A DNA stretch of 17,631 bases from Bacillota bacterium. Its GTDB lineage: Bacteria > Bacillota > Bacilli > Bacillales > Bacillaceae_J. This document shows positions 1-6,499 of the stretch, one piece after another. The position numbers and the translations under genes are program-made. The stretch's first letter is position 1; every line of letters starts with the position of its first letter. Under the pieces are notes generated by a model that saw nothing but the letters and a program-made list of their open reading frames with translations, did not search any database and was not told the origin of the DNA. The DNA lies in contig JAEWMK010000134.1 in NCBI GenBank assembly GCA_023457235.1, forward strand, positions 1-17,631. Direction: 5' to 3'.

Positions 1-374
1 TCCATGTATACGGTACACTTGAGAATCCTATTCATGCTGTTAATCTAGAAGAGCAACTAGAATTAATAAATAATACACATCGGAATCCTTTTATTATTGC
101 AATTGATGCATGTTTGGGAAGATTAAAAAGTGTTGGGGATGTAACTTTAAACGTCGGTGCATTGAAGCCTGGTGCTGGCGTTAACAAACAGCTTCCACCT
201 GTTGGAGAGGTTCATTTAACTGGAATCGTAAATGTTAGTGGATTTATGGAGTTTTTTGTTTTGCAAAATACGAGGTTAAATCTTGTTATGAATATGGCAC
301 AAACGATGGCAAGCGGCATTATGGAAGCAGATCAATTATTTAATATCAAAAAAAATCCCCTACTTCGCAGGTAG
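1..374 (+). CDS. yyaC: YyaC, spore-associated GPR-like protease family protein (3' part, cut by the window edge)
   Basis: The open frame runs in from the left edge (first full codon at position 3) to a TAG at 372-374, so only the last about 123 residues are visible. A TTG at 114 is internal to the frame and is not the real start: in-frame coding continues upstream (HVYGTLENPIHAVNLEE...). The motif IAIDACLG followed by KPGAGVNKQLPPVGEVHLTGIVN and VLQNTRLNLVM matches my memory of B. subtilis YyaC, a sporulation-expressed relative of the germination protease GPR. It is convergent with the DUF554 gene 25 bp downstream. Its last codons lie inside the terminator of that opposite-strand gene, and no U-tract terminator follows on its own strand. 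The peptidase role is from family knowledge and cannot be tested with the truncated sequence. Confidence 0.85.
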   Translation, partial: HVYGTLENPIHAVNLEEQLELINNTHRNPFIIAIDACLGRLKSVGDVTLNVGALKPGAGVNKQLPPVGEVHLTGIVNVSGFMEFFVLQNTRLNLVMNMAQTMASGIMEADQLFNIKKNPLLRR

Positions 375-377
375 GGG
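348..377 (-). terminator. Rho-independent terminator of the DUF554 gene, inside the yyaC 3' end
   Basis: A 7-bp stem (CCCCTAC at 357-363 with GTAGGGG at 371-377) encloses a 7-nt loop. On the minus strand it is followed by eight U (positions 355-348). The plus strand lacks a U tract after the hairpin, so it should act only on leftward transcription from the DUF554 gene that stops at 400. It overlaps the last codons of yyaC. Confidence 0.8.
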
Positions 378-399
378 GGCAAGGTTCAAAAAAAGCAGA

Positions 400-1116
400 T
401 TACATTACAAATTGATGATAAAAATATTGTCCAGCAACTAAAAGGGCAACTACAAAGATTGCGGGCAGCATATTAGCAACGCGTATTTTTGTAATTTCCA
501 ACATATTTAAACCAATGGCTAAAATCATAATCCCACCGGCGGACGTCATCTCAATAATAAAGGCATCCATAATTGGATCTGGAATCCATTGTTCAATTTG
601 GGTTGCAAATAAGGCAATCATTCCTTGATAGATCATAACCGGAAATGCCGAGAATAGAACGCCTACTCCTAGTGTAGTTGCAAGAACAATACTCGTAAAA
701 CCGTCTAAAAGTGACTTTGTATATAAAACTTGGTGGTCTCCTCTAAGACCGCTGTCAAGGGCGCCAATTATGGCCATTGCCCCTATCGCAAAAATCAATG
801 TTGCCGTTACGAATCCTTTTGCTATTCCTCCTTCTTCAGTAGAGCCCATTCTTCGTTCTATCCAAAGGCCAAGTTTATTTAATTTCCCATCAAGATCGAT
901 AACTTCTCCGATAATACTTCCAAATAACAAACTTAGGATAACAATTAGAAATTGTTCACTTTTAACTCCCATTTGTATCCCTAAAATCACAACAGCAAGT
1001 CCAATGGATTGTAAAACTAATGTTTTTATCTTTTCAGGAATGCGATGCATCACTTTTCCAAGAAAAGTCCCAGCAATGATCGCAATCCCATTTACGATTG
1101 TACCTAATAAAACCAT
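400..1116 (-). CDS. DUF554 family integral membrane protein (YdfK-like)
   Basis: This is a 238-residue, strongly hydrophobic protein with about six to eight membrane segments separated by short polar loops. It begins MVLLGTIVNGIAIIAGTFLG and has the glycine-rich pattern LLFGSIIGEVIDLDGKLNKLG typical of the DUF554 family (YdfK in B. subtilis). The family is often called a putative transporter or membrane protein, but I know of no firmly established function. The ATG is preceded by GGGAGAGAG, which overlaps the stop codon of the upstream desulfurase gene (stop-to-start gap 12 nt), so the two genes are almost certainly co-transcribed. A terminator follows at 348-377. Confidence 0.85.
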   Translation of the reverse strand: MVLLGTIVNGIAIIAGTFLGKVMHRIPEKIKTLVLQSIGLAVVILGIQMGVKSEQFLIVILSLLFGSIIGEVIDLDGKLNKLGLWIERRMGSTEEGGIAKGFVTATLIFAIGAMAIIGALDSGLRGDHQVLYTKSLLDGFTSIVLATTLGVGVLFSAFPVMIYQGMIALFATQIEQWIPDPIMDAFIIEMTSAGGIMILAIGLNMLEITKIRVANMLPAIFVVALLVAGQYFYHQFVM

Positions 1117-1128
1117 GACACTCTCTCC

Positions 1129-2286
1129 CTAGGCTAAATATCCTGCTCTAATCTCAGCTATAGCTTGTACAAACTTTTCAACTTCATCTACTGTATTAAA
1201 GATGCCAAAGCTTGCCCTTAATGTGCCACCTTGTTCAATCGTTCCAATAGACTGATGGGCTAATGGTGAACAATGAAGGCCTGCCCTAACTGCAATTTTA
1301 TAATGTTGATCTAAAATCATGGCTACTTCTTGACTATCGACTCCATCAATATTAAAAGAAATGACAGCAAGCTGTTTTACATCTTCATCAGGTCCGTATA
1401 CAGTTACACCTTCCAATTTTTTGAGACCTTTTTTGCAGGCATCTGTCAAAAGCTGTTCATGCTGAAAAATTTCTTCAAGCCCAGTCTCCTTTATAAACAG
1501 AACACCTGCCAATAGCCCTGCAATTCCTGGGGTATTCAATGTCCCGCTCTCTAATCTTTCTGGGAGTTCATCAGGCTGTTTAATTCTTTCAGAAAAATGG
1601 CCCGTTCCGCCAGTTACAAGTGGCTTCAGCTCAATGTTTTTACTAATTAATAAAGCACCCGTTCCTTGTGGTCCCATTAACCCTTTATGGCCTGCAAAAG
1701 CTAAAAGGTCGATATTCATTTCCTCCATATTTAATGGTAAAACTCCCGCTGTTTGCGAGGCATCCACCATGAATATAAGATTATGTTTTTTGCTTATTTC
1801 CCCTAATATTTCAATCGGAATAATCGCCCCAGTTAAGTTGGATCCATGGGTAACAACAAGTAATTTAGTATGGGCCGTGATTGCCTTTTCCAACTCTTCG
1901 ATATTAATTTCACCGTTATGGTTAGGCTGAATGTATGTAATTTCTATACCTATTTCACTTTTCAACCGTTCTAAAGGCCGGCGGACTGAATTATGCTCAT
2001 AAGCAGTTGAAATCACATGATCTCCGCGCTTTAAAGAAAGTCCTTGAATTCCTATATTAAGAGCCCCGGTAGCATTTGGGGTAAAAACAACCCGCCTTGG
2101 ATCTGGTAATCCAAAAAACTGTGCTAATTGAACCCGAGCTTCATAGATTTTATTTCCCGCTTCATTTGCTAATGCATGGCTACCCCTTCCAGGATTTGCG
2201 CCGTATTTTGTCAACGCTTCTACTACCGCATCTGTTACTTCTTTTGGTTTAGGAAAAGATGAAGCTGCTTGATCAAAATAAATCAT
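1129..2286 (-). CDS. Cysteine desulfurase / class V PLP-dependent aminotransferase family protein
   Basis: The protein has 385 residues from the chosen start (MIYFDQAASSFPKPKEV). Fold-type I PLP features are visible: THGSN near 147, pyridine-binding Asp in FMVDASQTA (D175), the Schiff-base lysine in AFAGHKGLMGPQGTG (K201), and a candidate catalytic cysteine in VRAGLHCSPLAH (C339). This matches the Csd/SufS-like group that takes sulfur from cysteine and leaves alanine. Its sulfur acceptor is unknown, and no suf or isc gene is adjacent. I chose the ATG at 2286 because GAGGGGG lies 6 nt upstream and the family begins with an IYFDxAA strand. The frame stays open to 2379, but those extra 31 codons are read through repeat A1 and are very unlikely to be translated. 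It is followed closely by the DUF554 gene. Confidence 0.85.
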   Translation of the reverse strand: MIYFDQAASSFPKPKEVTDAVVEALTKYGANPGRGSHALANEAGNKIYEARVQLAQFFGLPDPRRVVFTPNATGALNIGIQGLSLKRGDHVISTAYEHNSVRRPLERLKSEIGIEITYIQPNHNGEINIEELEKAITAHTKLLVVTHGSNLTGAIIPIEILGEISKKHNLIFMVDASQTAGVLPLNMEEMNIDLLAFAGHKGLMGPQGTGALLISKNIELKPLVTGGTGHFSERIKQPDELPERLESGTLNTPGIAGLLAGVLFIKETGLEEIFQHEQLLTDACKKGLKKLEGVTVYGPDEDVKQLAVISFNIDGVDSQEVAMILDQHYKIAVRAGLHCSPLAHQSIGTIEQGGTLRASFGIFNTVDEVEKFVQAIAEIRAGYLA

Positions 2287-2301
2287 AAAATGCCCCCTCA
2301 T

Positions 2302-2392
2302 ATCAAATGCGCCTTGGCGTATTTGCGCCCAGATTTTTTCGAGCTTGCTCGAAAAACTACCTCTGAAAATCTGAGGCATCCGCCGGAGGCTT
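2302..2392 (-). repeat. Repeat A1, 91-bp interspersed repeat directly upstream of the desulfurase gene
   Basis: This element is 91 bp and matches repeat A2 (11901-11991, opposite orientation) at 87 of 91 positions; all four differences are transitions. Read on the minus strand it starts AAGCCTCCGGCGG and ends GCGCATTTGAT. It contains a perfect 10-bp hairpin (TTTTTCGAGC / GCTCGAAAAA with a 2-nt loop) nested inside a CAGATTTT / AAAATCTG pairing. Its end lies 15 bp from the desulfurase ATG, so the mRNA leader of that gene probably contains it. The shared ends and lack of coding constraint suggest a small non-autonomous repeat. I cannot name the family. Confidence 0.85.
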
Positions 2393-2496
2393 TAACTTTA
2401 TTCAGCAGGGGGTTGTACCCCCACTGAATTAAAATACTAATTCGCATTCATCTCACCACTTATGGAAGTGGGAGACTCCTGCTGAATGGAGTTAAA
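2391..2496. repeat. Repeat B, 106-bp element with 19-bp terminal inverted repeats and two hairpins
   Basis: The ends TTTAACTTTATTCAGCAGG (2391-2409) and CCTGCTGAATGGAGTTAAA (2478-2496) are inverted repeats matching at 17 of 19 positions. Inside, the left half holds a GGGGG/CCCCC hairpin flanked by ATTCAG/CTGAAT (2400-2429). The right half holds CTCACCACTT/AAGTGGGAG around ATGG (2452-2474). A hairpin followed by a short AT-rich tail at each end resembles the ends of IS200/IS605-type elements, but no transposase is present and I cannot prove the relation. Only one copy is in this window. Confidence 0.55.
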
Positions 2497-2710
2497 ATAT
2501 TCCATAAGCCGATTATCGCTCTCTAAGTGTTCAGACACTTCCTTGATATCATGTCTTCAAGTCTCTAAGCTAACCCGAATGAACATCTGGGTATTTCTAA
2601 GAAGTGAGACTACATTCGGGTCTTAACGCTTAGAGACTTAAATAGCATATCCTCATTTCTTTGAGCGTTGTCTGAACAAACGCGTTCCCGATAACCGACT
2701 TATGGAATAT
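2497..2710 (-). repeat. Structured element C1 (possible ncRNA or non-autonomous element), copy 1
   Basis: The ends are 22-nt inverted repeats (2497-2518 and 2689-2710) with two differences. Both differences become G-U wobbles in minus-strand RNA but A-C mismatches in plus-strand RNA, so the minus strand is the likely sense. The core has an outer helix of 12 bp (2559-2570 with 2628-2639) and an inner helix of 9 bp (ACCCGAATG 2573-2581 with CATTCGGGT 2613-2621). The 31-nt apical segment is nearly identical to that of C2. Small hairpins with complementary CTGA/TCAG loops lie in the flanks (near 2526-2541 and 2665-2685). No open frame of note is present. The family is not recognised by me. Confidence 0.7.
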
Positions 2711-2728
2711 AAAGTATTGAACAAATCG

Positions 2729-2760
2729 ATAAAAAATAAAACCACCTTTAAGATGGCTTT
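2729..2760 (-). terminator. Terminator of the soj-spo0J operon
   Basis: On the minus strand a 9-bp stem with two G-U pairs (AAAGCCATC / GGTGGTTTT, 5-nt loop, 2738-2760) is followed by TTTTATTTTTTATC (down to about 2729). On the plus strand the two wobble positions become A-C mismatches, so the hairpin favours leftward transcription. It begins 2 nt after the spo0J stop codon. Confidence 0.75.
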
Positions 2761-2761
2761 T

Positions 2762-3628
2762 TTACAATGACTCCTTATCAAGAAGCTCCAAGATCCGATT
2801 CAAATCGTCTGGAGAATAAAATTCAATTTCAATTTTACCTTTATTCTTATTTTTATTTTGCTTAATGGCAACAGCTGTTCCAAAACGGTCGCGGAGACGG
2901 GACTCCTGCTGCTTAATAAAAATATCCTTTGGCTTTTCTTTCTTCTTTGTTTCACGTGAAACATTTTCGTTTAGCCTTTGGACAATTTGTTCTAATTGAC
3001 GTACGTTTAAGTTCTCTTTTTTTATCTTTTCTACAAGTGGAAGCATAAGTTCTTTGTCTTTAAGTCCTAATAGTGTCCGACCATGCCCCATTGTTAAGTC
3101 GCCATTTGAAATCAATGTTTTAACTGGCTCCGGCAATGCTAGCAGGCGAATATGGTTCGCAATATGCGGGCGGCTCTTTCCTAAACGGCCAGCCAGCTCC
3201 TCTTGTGTTAATTTCAGTTGCTCAATTAAAGTTTGGTAGGCTAATCCTTCTTCAATTGGATTTAAATCTTCTCGCTGTAAGTTCTCAATTAAAGCCAATT
3301 CCATCATTTGTTGTTCAGTATAATCCTTTATAATTACAGGGATTGTTTCTAAGCCGGCTTCTTTCGCGGCTCGAAATCGTCTTTCACCAACGACAATGTC
3401 ATAGCCTTTAATGCTCTTTCTTACTACAATCGGTTGCAAGATTCCGTGAGTTTCAATCGACTCTTTTAATTCTTTAATAGACTCCGGATCAAATGTTTTT
3501 CTAGGCTGATAAGGATTCGGACGGCATTCCTTTAATTTTACATTTTGAATTTTATCTGAAGGCTCCAATACATCATCTACTGAAAAATAAGCCCCCAAAC
3601 CTAATCCTTTTCCCAAACCTTTAGCCAT
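2762..3628 (-). CDS. spo0J: Spo0J / ParB, parS-binding CTPase chromosome partitioning protein
   Basis: The product has 288 residues from the chosen start (MAKGLGKGLGLGAYF). The N-terminal ParB/Srx CTPase domain spans about residues 25-125, with the CTP-binding motif GERRFRAA at 81-88 and ENLQRE at 115-120. A helix-turn-helix follows at about 140-162 (LTQEELAGRLGKSRPHIANH) and a C-terminal dimer region ends KIEIEFYSPDDLNRILELL. Spo0J loads at parS as a clamp, spreads, recruits SMC and regulates Soj ATPase. The frame opens with a TTG 6 nt upstream, but AAAGGAAG is only 3 nt from that TTG and 9 nt from the ATG at 3628, so the ATG is preferred. The start overlaps the end of soj by 8 nt, which suggests translational coupling. 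A perfect parS lies inside the gene. Confidence 0.95.
   Translation of the reverse strand: MAKGLGKGLGLGAYFSVDDVLEPSDKIQNVKLKECRPNPYQPRKTFDPESIKELKESIETHGILQPIVVRKSIKGYDIVVGERRFRAAKEAGLETIPVIIKDYTEQQMMELALIENLQREDLNPIEEGLAYQTLIEQLKLTQEELAGRLGKSRPHIANHIRLLALPEPVKTLISNGDLTMGHGRTLLGLKDKELMLPLVEKIKKENLNVRQLEQIVQRLNENVSRETKKKEKPKDIFIKQQESRLRDRFGTAVAIKQNKNKNKGKIEIEFYSPDDLNRILELLDKESL
2948..2963. promoter_or_regulatory. parS site inside spo0J
   Basis: The 16-bp palindrome TGTTTCACGTGAAACA matches the known Bacillus parS consensus exactly. It lies inside spo0J, as in B. subtilis, and encodes part of the NVSRETKK stretch. It should load Spo0J/ParB close to the origin. Confidence 0.97.
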
Positions 3629-4382
3629 TAGCAATCACTTCCTTTGCAAAATCTAGATATACCTCTGCCCCTCTTGACTTAGGGTCATAAATGATAATCG
3701 GTTTACCGTGACTTGGTGCTTCGCTTAATCTAATATTGCGCGGAATGATAGAATGGTAAACTCTGTCCTGAAAATACTTTTTAACTTCATCTATTACTTG
3801 GATTCCAAGGTTTGTTCTTGCATCAAGCATCGTTAATAAAACGCCATCAATTTTTAATGATTGATTTAAATGCTTCTGGACTAATCTCACCGTATTTAAT
3901 AATTGACTAAGACCTTCAAGTGCGTAGTATTCGCATTGTACTGGAATAATGACAGAATCCGCAGCTGTTAGAGCATTCAAAGTTAGTAATCCCAATGAAG
4001 GAGGACAATCAATAATAATATAATCGTACTCACTTGTAAGCGGCTCAAGCGCCCTTTTTAACCGGACTTCTCTTGAAATAGTTGGTACTAATTCTATTTC
4101 CGCACCAGCTAACTGAATGGTTGAAGGCAATACATAAAGGTTTTCTACATTTGTAGGCAGGACGACTGATTTTGCTTCTTCATCGTCAACTAAGACATTA
4201 TATATACATTGTGCCACGTCTGCCTTTTCAACGCCAACCCCACTAGATGCATTCCCTTGCGGATCTATATCAACAAGTAACACTTTTTTTCCTAAATATG
4301 CTAGACATGCACTTAAATTCACCGAAGTTGTTGTTTTTCCAACCCCACCTTTTTGGTTTGCAATTGCAATAGTTTTTCCCAT
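3621..4382 (-). CDS. soj: Soj / ParA family ATPase
   Basis: The 253-residue product has the same length as B. subtilis Soj. It carries the deviant Walker A motif KGGVGKTT at 11-18, with signature Lys11 and Lys16, VDIDPQGNAS near 37-46, and IIDCPPSLG in the Walker B region. Soj is a nucleotide-switch ATPase that dimerises on DNA with ATP. As a monomer it inhibits DnaA, and Spo0J stimulates its hydrolysis; the protein acts in origin segregation and replication control. The ATG is preceded by GGAAGGTAGGTGA. It is the first gene of the soj-spo0J pair, separated from noc by a terminator, so a promoter is expected in 4383-4510. I could not assign one with confidence. Confidence 0.95.
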   Translation of the reverse strand: MGKTIAIANQKGGVGKTTTSVNLSACLAYLGKKVLLVDIDPQGNASSGVGVEKADVAQCIYNVLVDDEEAKSVVLPTNVENLYVLPSTIQLAGAEIELVPTISREVRLKRALEPLTSEYDYIIIDCPPSLGLLTLNALTAADSVIIPVQCEYYALEGLSQLLNTVRLVQKHLNQSLKIDGVLLTMLDARTNLGIQVIDEVKKYFQDRVYHSIIPRNIRLSEAPSHGKPIIIYDPKSRGAEVYLDFAKEVIANG

Positions 4383-4412
4383 GCTGTCACCTACCTTCCT
4401 TTAAAAAGAAGC

Positions 4413-4447
4413 TTGTCCTATAACAGATATCCTTTTGGACAAAGGAT
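4413..4447 (-). promoter_or_regulatory. Possible alternative hairpins in the soj leader
   Basis: Two mutually exclusive pairings lie 31-65 bp upstream of the soj start. One is ATCCTTT (4429-4435) with AAAGGAT (4441-4447), a 7-bp hairpin with a 5-nt loop. The other is TTGTCC (4413-4418) with GGACAA (4437-4442). They share bases 4441-4442 and the loop, so both cannot form fully. Whether they act in RNA or as protein-binding DNA is unknown. Confidence 0.3.
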
Positions 4448-4513
4448 TACATTACTTTATTTTTTCATACTTTACTATTTTATCATGAATTCTTATGAAT
4501 TTCGTTTTTAAAA

Positions 4514-4543
4514 TAAAAAACCCATCTACTTTTTTAGTGATGG
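4514..4543 (-). terminator. Terminator downstream of noc
   Basis: On the minus strand CCATCACT pairs with AGT-A-GATGG (one bulged A) around a short A-rich loop (4522-4543) and is followed by TTTTTTATTTT. It begins about 14 bp after the noc stop and separates noc from soj transcription. Confidence 0.7.
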
Positions 4544-4556
4544 ATTATATATAGTA

Positions 4557-5417
4557 TTATTTTTTCGGTATTTTTATCGTAAATTGAATATAATCTTCAT
4601 GTTCCTCTTCTTGGCTATCTATCTTCATTCCAGTACTGGCTACCATGTTAAGTGATTGGCGAATTGTATTCATCGCAATTCTGGTATCCTTGCTAAATGC
4701 TTTTCTTTTCGGCTTGGGCTTTTTCACTTTACTTTCGAGCATTTTAACAACACGGTCTTCTGTTTGTTTTACATTTAAGTGTTTTTCAATGATCTCTTCT
4801 AAAAGTTTTTCTTGTAATTCCTGTTCCTTAAGTGGAATTAACGCCCTGGCATGTCGTTCTGTGATTTTCTTTTGCAACAATGCCTCTTGAATAGCTTCTG
4901 GTAATTTTAATAGACGAAGTTTATTGGCAACAGTTGATTGGCCCTTCCCTAATCTTTGTGCTAAAGCTTCTTGGGTTAAATTATGTAACTCTAAAAGTCT
5001 AGCATAGGCAATGGCTTCTTCAAGCGGAGATAATTCCTCCCGCTGAAGGTTCTCAATTAAAGCAACTGAAGCTGTCTCCGTATCATTGAAGTCTTTAATG
5101 ATAGCCGGAATTGTATCCCATCCAAGCTTCGTAACAGCCCGCCATCTTCTTTCCCCAGCAATAATTTCATATTTACCTTTTTCGTATTCTCTTAAAACGA
5201 TAGGCTGAATGATTCCATGGGTATGAATCGTCTGCATTAATTCGTTAATTTTCTCATCAACGAATACAGTACGAGGCTGAAAACGATTTGGAACGATATC
5301 CTCAATTGGGATCCGCTTTACTTCTTCATTTTCTGTTATTAATTCCTTTGGTGCTACATCATTTGTCTCTACAGTCTTTTCCCCTATACCAAAAAAACGC
5401 GAAAAAGGGTGTTTCAT
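4557..5417 (-). CDS. noc: Noc, nucleoid occlusion protein (ParB family)
   Basis: The 286-residue product begins MKHPFSRFFGIGEK, the amphipathic membrane-targeting helix typical of Noc. It continues with a ParB-type CTPase domain (GERRWRA at 88-94, ENLQRE at 122-127) and a helix-turn-helix (about 147-170). The LGKGQSTVANKLRLLKLP segment and the C-terminal RKAFSKDTRIAMNTIRQSL are very close to B. subtilis Noc and distinguish it from Spo0J. Noc binds its own NBS sites, attaches the DNA to the membrane and blocks Z-ring assembly over the nucleoid. I saw no consensus NBS in this window, as expected near the origin. The start has AAGGCGGTG about 8 nt upstream. A perfect parS lies 133 bp upstream. 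Confidence 0.95.
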   Translation of the reverse strand: MKHPFSRFFGIGEKTVETNDVAPKELITENEEVKRIPIEDIVPNRFQPRTVFVDEKINELMQTIHTHGIIQPIVLREYEKGKYEIIAGERRWRAVTKLGWDTIPAIIKDFNDTETASVALIENLQREELSPLEEAIAYARLLELHNLTQEALAQRLGKGQSTVANKLRLLKLPEAIQEALLQKKITERHARALIPLKEQELQEKLLEEIIEKHLNVKQTEDRVVKMLESKVKKPKPKRKAFSKDTRIAMNTIRQSLNMVASTGMKIDSQEEEHEDYIQFTIKIPKK

Positions 5418-5550
5418 TTTTCATACACCGCCTTTTGAATACTACAAAAAAACAATACAATTCGACATATACTTCTATTCTCTATGGAAATAGAAATTCC
5501 TGCAATATCAAAATTTAAAATGTCATAAATAAATTCAATAAGAGCTCCTA

Positions 5551-5566
5551 TGTTTCACGTGAAACA
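5551..5566. promoter_or_regulatory. parS site between noc and rsmG
   Basis: This is a second perfect TGTTTCACGTGAAACA palindrome, lying intergenically upstream of noc. It is 2.6 kb from the copy inside spo0J. Immediately after it (5572) starts repeat D1. Confidence 0.97.
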
Positions 5567-5571
5567 ATCGG

Positions 5572-5720
5572 AAAAGCGTAAGCGCCTTGCTCATCGCCGT
5601 ACAAACTGGAAGGACTTCGACTGAGATAAAGGAAACTTGAATTGCGTTAGCAATTCTTAGTTGACTTATCGTAGGGAGGAGACCTGAAGTTTGCTAGGCG
5701 ATAGGCGCTGGAGCTAGACA
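5572..5720 (+). repeat. Structured repeat D1 (149 bp), family D
   Basis: It starts AAAAGCG and ends GGAGCTAGACA, like the other D copies. Nested pairings: AGCGCC/GGCGCT near the ends, then ATCGCC/GGCGAT. In the middle GATAA/TTATC leads to AACT/AGTT and a hairpin GAATTGC-GTTA-GCAATTC. The conserved strings GAGATAAAGGAAAC and GACTTATCGTAGGGAGG flank that hairpin. It lies antisense to rsmG/noc transcription and fills most of the rsmG-noc spacer after the parS site. No coding capacity is evident. Confidence 0.85.
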
Positions 5721-5742
5721 TTGATATACAAAATTGATCTGT

Positions 5743-6459
5743 TTATTCAATTGGAGTTTTGTTAGGTGTCCCTGGTTTTCTCGGATACTTATTAGGTGTT
5801 TTACGTTCCTTTTTAAGAATCACAATATTACGCTCACTATTTTCTATAGGTAACTGAAAGTTATGTATGCTTTCTACTTTACAGCCTAATACTTCAATTG
5901 CCTTTTTTCCAGCATCCAACTCTTCTACTAGATTCGCACCTTTCATCCCGATAAAGTAGCCTCCAACCTTGGCCAATGGGATGCATAATTCACTTAATAC
6001 CGACATCCTGGCAACAGCTCTTGCCATTACTATATCGTAGGATTCTCTTATTTCAGGTCTTTTTCCGAATGTTTCAGCACGGTCATGGTAAAAGGTAACC
6101 TGATCTAATTGCAAAGTGGATGCTAATTCATTTAAAAAAGTAATCCTTTTTTGCAAAGAATCAACGATTGAGATGGAGAGATGTGGGAAACATATTTTTA
6201 AGGGGATACTAGGAAACCCGGCCCCTGCTCCGACATCACAGATTTTATATTCTTTTGTAAAATCAAAGTAAAATGCTGCTGTTATTGAGTCGAAGAAATG
6301 TTTCAAATATACTTCCGGCTTATCGGTAATGGCCGTTAAGTTCATTTTTTCGTTCCATTCGACAAGTGTGTTATAGTACAGGTTGAATTGTTCCAGTTGT
6401 CTAGAGGAAAGGGAAATCCCCTTCTCCTCTAGGCTTGTTTGAAATAATTGAATATCCAT
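5743..6459 (-). CDS. rsmG: RsmG (GidB), 16S rRNA guanine-N7 methyltransferase
   Basis: The 238-residue product has the SAM-binding glycine loop CDVGAGAGFPS at 75-84, followed by IVDSLQKRITFLNEL and ARAVARMSVLSEL. RsmG methylates G527 (E. coli numbering) of 16S rRNA in the 30S decoding region; loss gives low-level streptomycin resistance in several bacteria. The C-terminal tail KYPRKPGTPNKTPIE is as in B. subtilis. It lies 40 bp after mnmG on the same strand, so mnmE-mnmG-rsmG probably form one operon. GGGG is present upstream of the ATG but at long spacing (about 14 nt). Confidence 0.95.
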   Translation of the reverse strand: MDIQLFQTSLEEKGISLSSRQLEQFNLYYNTLVEWNEKMNLTAITDKPEVYLKHFFDSITAAFYFDFTKEYKICDVGAGAGFPSIPLKICFPHLSISIVDSLQKRITFLNELASTLQLDQVTFYHDRAETFGKRPEIRESYDIVMARAVARMSVLSELCIPLAKVGGYFIGMKGANLVEELDAGKKAIEVLGCKVESIHNFQLPIENSERNIVILKKERKTPNKYPRKPGTPNKTPIE

Positions 6460-6499
6460 AATCGATCCGATCCCCTTTTTTAAAAGGTGGTAGTTAATA

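Noticed and set aside
770..1132. A 120-codon plus-strand open frame
   Set aside because: It is antisense to the DUF554 membrane protein; its composition is what the complement of a hydrophobic gene gives.
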